DNA of 64,000 nucleotides from Antricoccus suffuscus (GTDB taxonomy: Bacteria > Actinomycetota > Actinomycetes > Mycobacteriales > Antricoccaceae), in assembly GCF_003003235.1 (NCBI RefSeq), contig NZ_PVUE01000004.1, forward strand, positions 1 to 64,000. The letters are read 5' to 3'. The notes beneath the pieces are model-generated. The model had not been told where the DNA came from. It ran no database searches and saw nothing but the letters and a program-made list of their open reading frames with translations. Within the stretch, counting starts at the first letter, position 1. Each line of letters opens with the position of its first letter. Below are positions 63,207-64,000 of this stretch, piece after piece. Made by a program: the position numbers and the translations under genes.

Positions 63207-63635
63207 ATGACATCTCGACGGCATTGGGTGATAGTCGCCTCGCGTGATCACGCCAGGCGCGGCGTAAGTAGCGGTTTCGTGATGGCCAACCACGGCAAGC
63301 GGGCGCCGCTGGCCCGGATGAGGGCCGGCGACGGCATCCTCATTTACTCGCCGAGCACTACCTATCCCCACGGTGAGCCACTGCAAGCGGTCACCATCAT
63401 CGGCGAGGTCACCGGAGACGAGCCCGAGCCCAGCGAGGTGATCGCTGGCGGCTTCCGTCGCGCGGCGAGGCTGCGTGAGATTGAGCCGCTGCCACTTGGG
63501 CTGATCCGCGAGTATCTTCCCGTCGCGCGGATACGGTTCGGCTTCTTCGAGCTTGACGCGGTGGACGCCGAGGCTCTCTTGGATCTCGTGGCGCGCCGGG
63601 TCGCCGAGCAAGGTCCGACGACACCACCCGGGTAG
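63207..63635 (+). CDS. EVE-domain protein
   Basis: This 142-residue protein starts with the EVE/PUA-like strand RRHWVIVASRDHARRGVSSG and has LARMRAGDGILIYSPSTTYP, LQAVTIIGEVTGDEPEPSEV and LPVARIRFGFFELDAVDAEA. EVE domains bind modified bases and in bacteria occur in defence contexts. Here it is the only domain. The ATG at 63207 (or GTG at 63204) is preceded by TTGCGGTG only, so the ribosome site is weak. The upstream open part of the frame is not family-like. Confidence 0.82.
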   Translation: MTSRRHWVIVASRDHARRGVSSGFVMANHGKRAPLARMRAGDGILIYSPSTTYPHGEPLQAVTIIGEVTGDEPEPSEVIAGGFRRAARLREIEPLPLGLIREYLPVARIRFGFFELDAVDAEALLDLVARRVAEQGPTTPPG

Positions 63636-64000
63636 CCGAAGTGGCAAGGGTTGACGTCGCACATATGGTATCGGTGCCCTCGTCCTGCGGCGATGGCGGA
63701 CGGCTATTTCGCGGTCGTCCGGCCACCGCGAGAACGGCCTTGCCACGCTCACCAGAGTCACCGGCGTCGCCACCCCCTTCGACCGGCTTGGTGCGTGTAT
63801 TGATCACGCTTATGCATTCGAGACCGGCTCGGCGGACTGAGGTCACGTGCACTCGTCATGACCTGCCATCACGCCGTCCGTTTGAGGACCGTGTTGTGGC
63901 ACACACCGCCTGAGCGTCCGTGACTGGACCCGTCGCGGCGAGGAATTCGGACGGGGCCGAAGATAGCCTGACCACAGGCCCAGTTCCCAGCAGATTGGTG
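63636..64000. other. Window end, no gene supported
   Basis: In 365 bases only short frames exist on both strands, with no recognised content and no repeats or RNA gene that I can defend. Confidence 0.4.

Noticed and set aside
1-64000. tRNA and rRNA genes
   Set aside because: I looked for them at island borders and in the longer gaps and found no cloverleaf or rRNA-like stretch I could support by eye; a tRNAscan/Infernal run would settle this.

Overview
The window comes from the chromosome of a high-GC Gram-positive bacterium (class Actinomycetes) and spans its replication origin. About 27 kb in the middle carries a gene order that matches the Mycobacterium tuberculosis Rv3907c-Rv0004 region: tRNA nucleotidyltransferase, MutT-like NUDIX, DUF6049 secreted protein, murJ, (MviN-type pseudokinase), sigM, anti-sigma factor, trxB, trxA, cwlM, parB, parA, rsmG, khpB/jag, yidC, yidD, rnpA, rpmH, dnaA, dnaN, recF, dciA. 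I cannot name the species. GC-rich codon use, GTG/TTG starts, an F420-type PPOX oxidoreductase and the mycobacterial-like synteny support the actinomycete assignment.

Layout. 1-7.4 kb: a 3'-damaged DUF222/HNH gene, a PPOX oxidoreductase, an AI-2E family permease, an MFS transporter with an acyl-CoA ligase, and a DUF559 (Vsr-like nuclease) gene flanked by two related palindromic elements and by tandem repeats. 7.5-19.3 kb: tRNA maturation, cell-wall export and the SigM/thioredoxin block. 19.3-24.6 kb: an accessory insertion between trxA and cwlM (membrane protein, HAD hydrolase, GNAT, a putative PD-(D/E)XK protein, gene remnants). 24.6-38.7 kb: cwlM, parB-parA, rsmG, khpB, yidC, yidD, rnpA, rpmH, then the origin with DnaA boxes on both sides of dnaA, followed by dnaN, recF and dciA. 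38.7-54 kb: two DUF3137-like paralogues where gyrB would be expected, a DUF4232 lipoprotein, an LLM oxidoreductase, methyltransferases, a frameshifted DUF4262 gene, a TetR-controlled methylcrotonyl-CoA carboxylase/acyl-CoA dehydrogenase cluster, and a MerR regulator. 54-64 kb: an accessory island with FitAB/VapBC and ParDE toxin-antitoxin pairs, a serine resolvase plus a broken second copy, a Clp_N/HTH protein, a MazF-like protein, a TetR plus TIM-barrel gene pair, a methyltransferase and an EVE-domain protein.

How genes work together. The central block joins replication initiation (dnaA, dnaN, recF, dciA), origin segregation (parA, parB, parS), membrane insertion and RNA processing (yidC, yidD, rnpA, khpB) and peptidoglycan precursor control (murJ, pseudokinase, cwlM). 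The most striking signal is that parS sites (GTTTCACGTGAAAC) lie inside the coding sequence of very long N-terminal extensions of ParA (six sites) and ParB (one site, next to DnaA boxes). All are read in the frame that gives VSRET or VSREI. A second recurring pattern is short tandem repeats that start inside a gene's last codons and span its stop codon (three unrelated genes, with units of 50, 23 and 15 bp).
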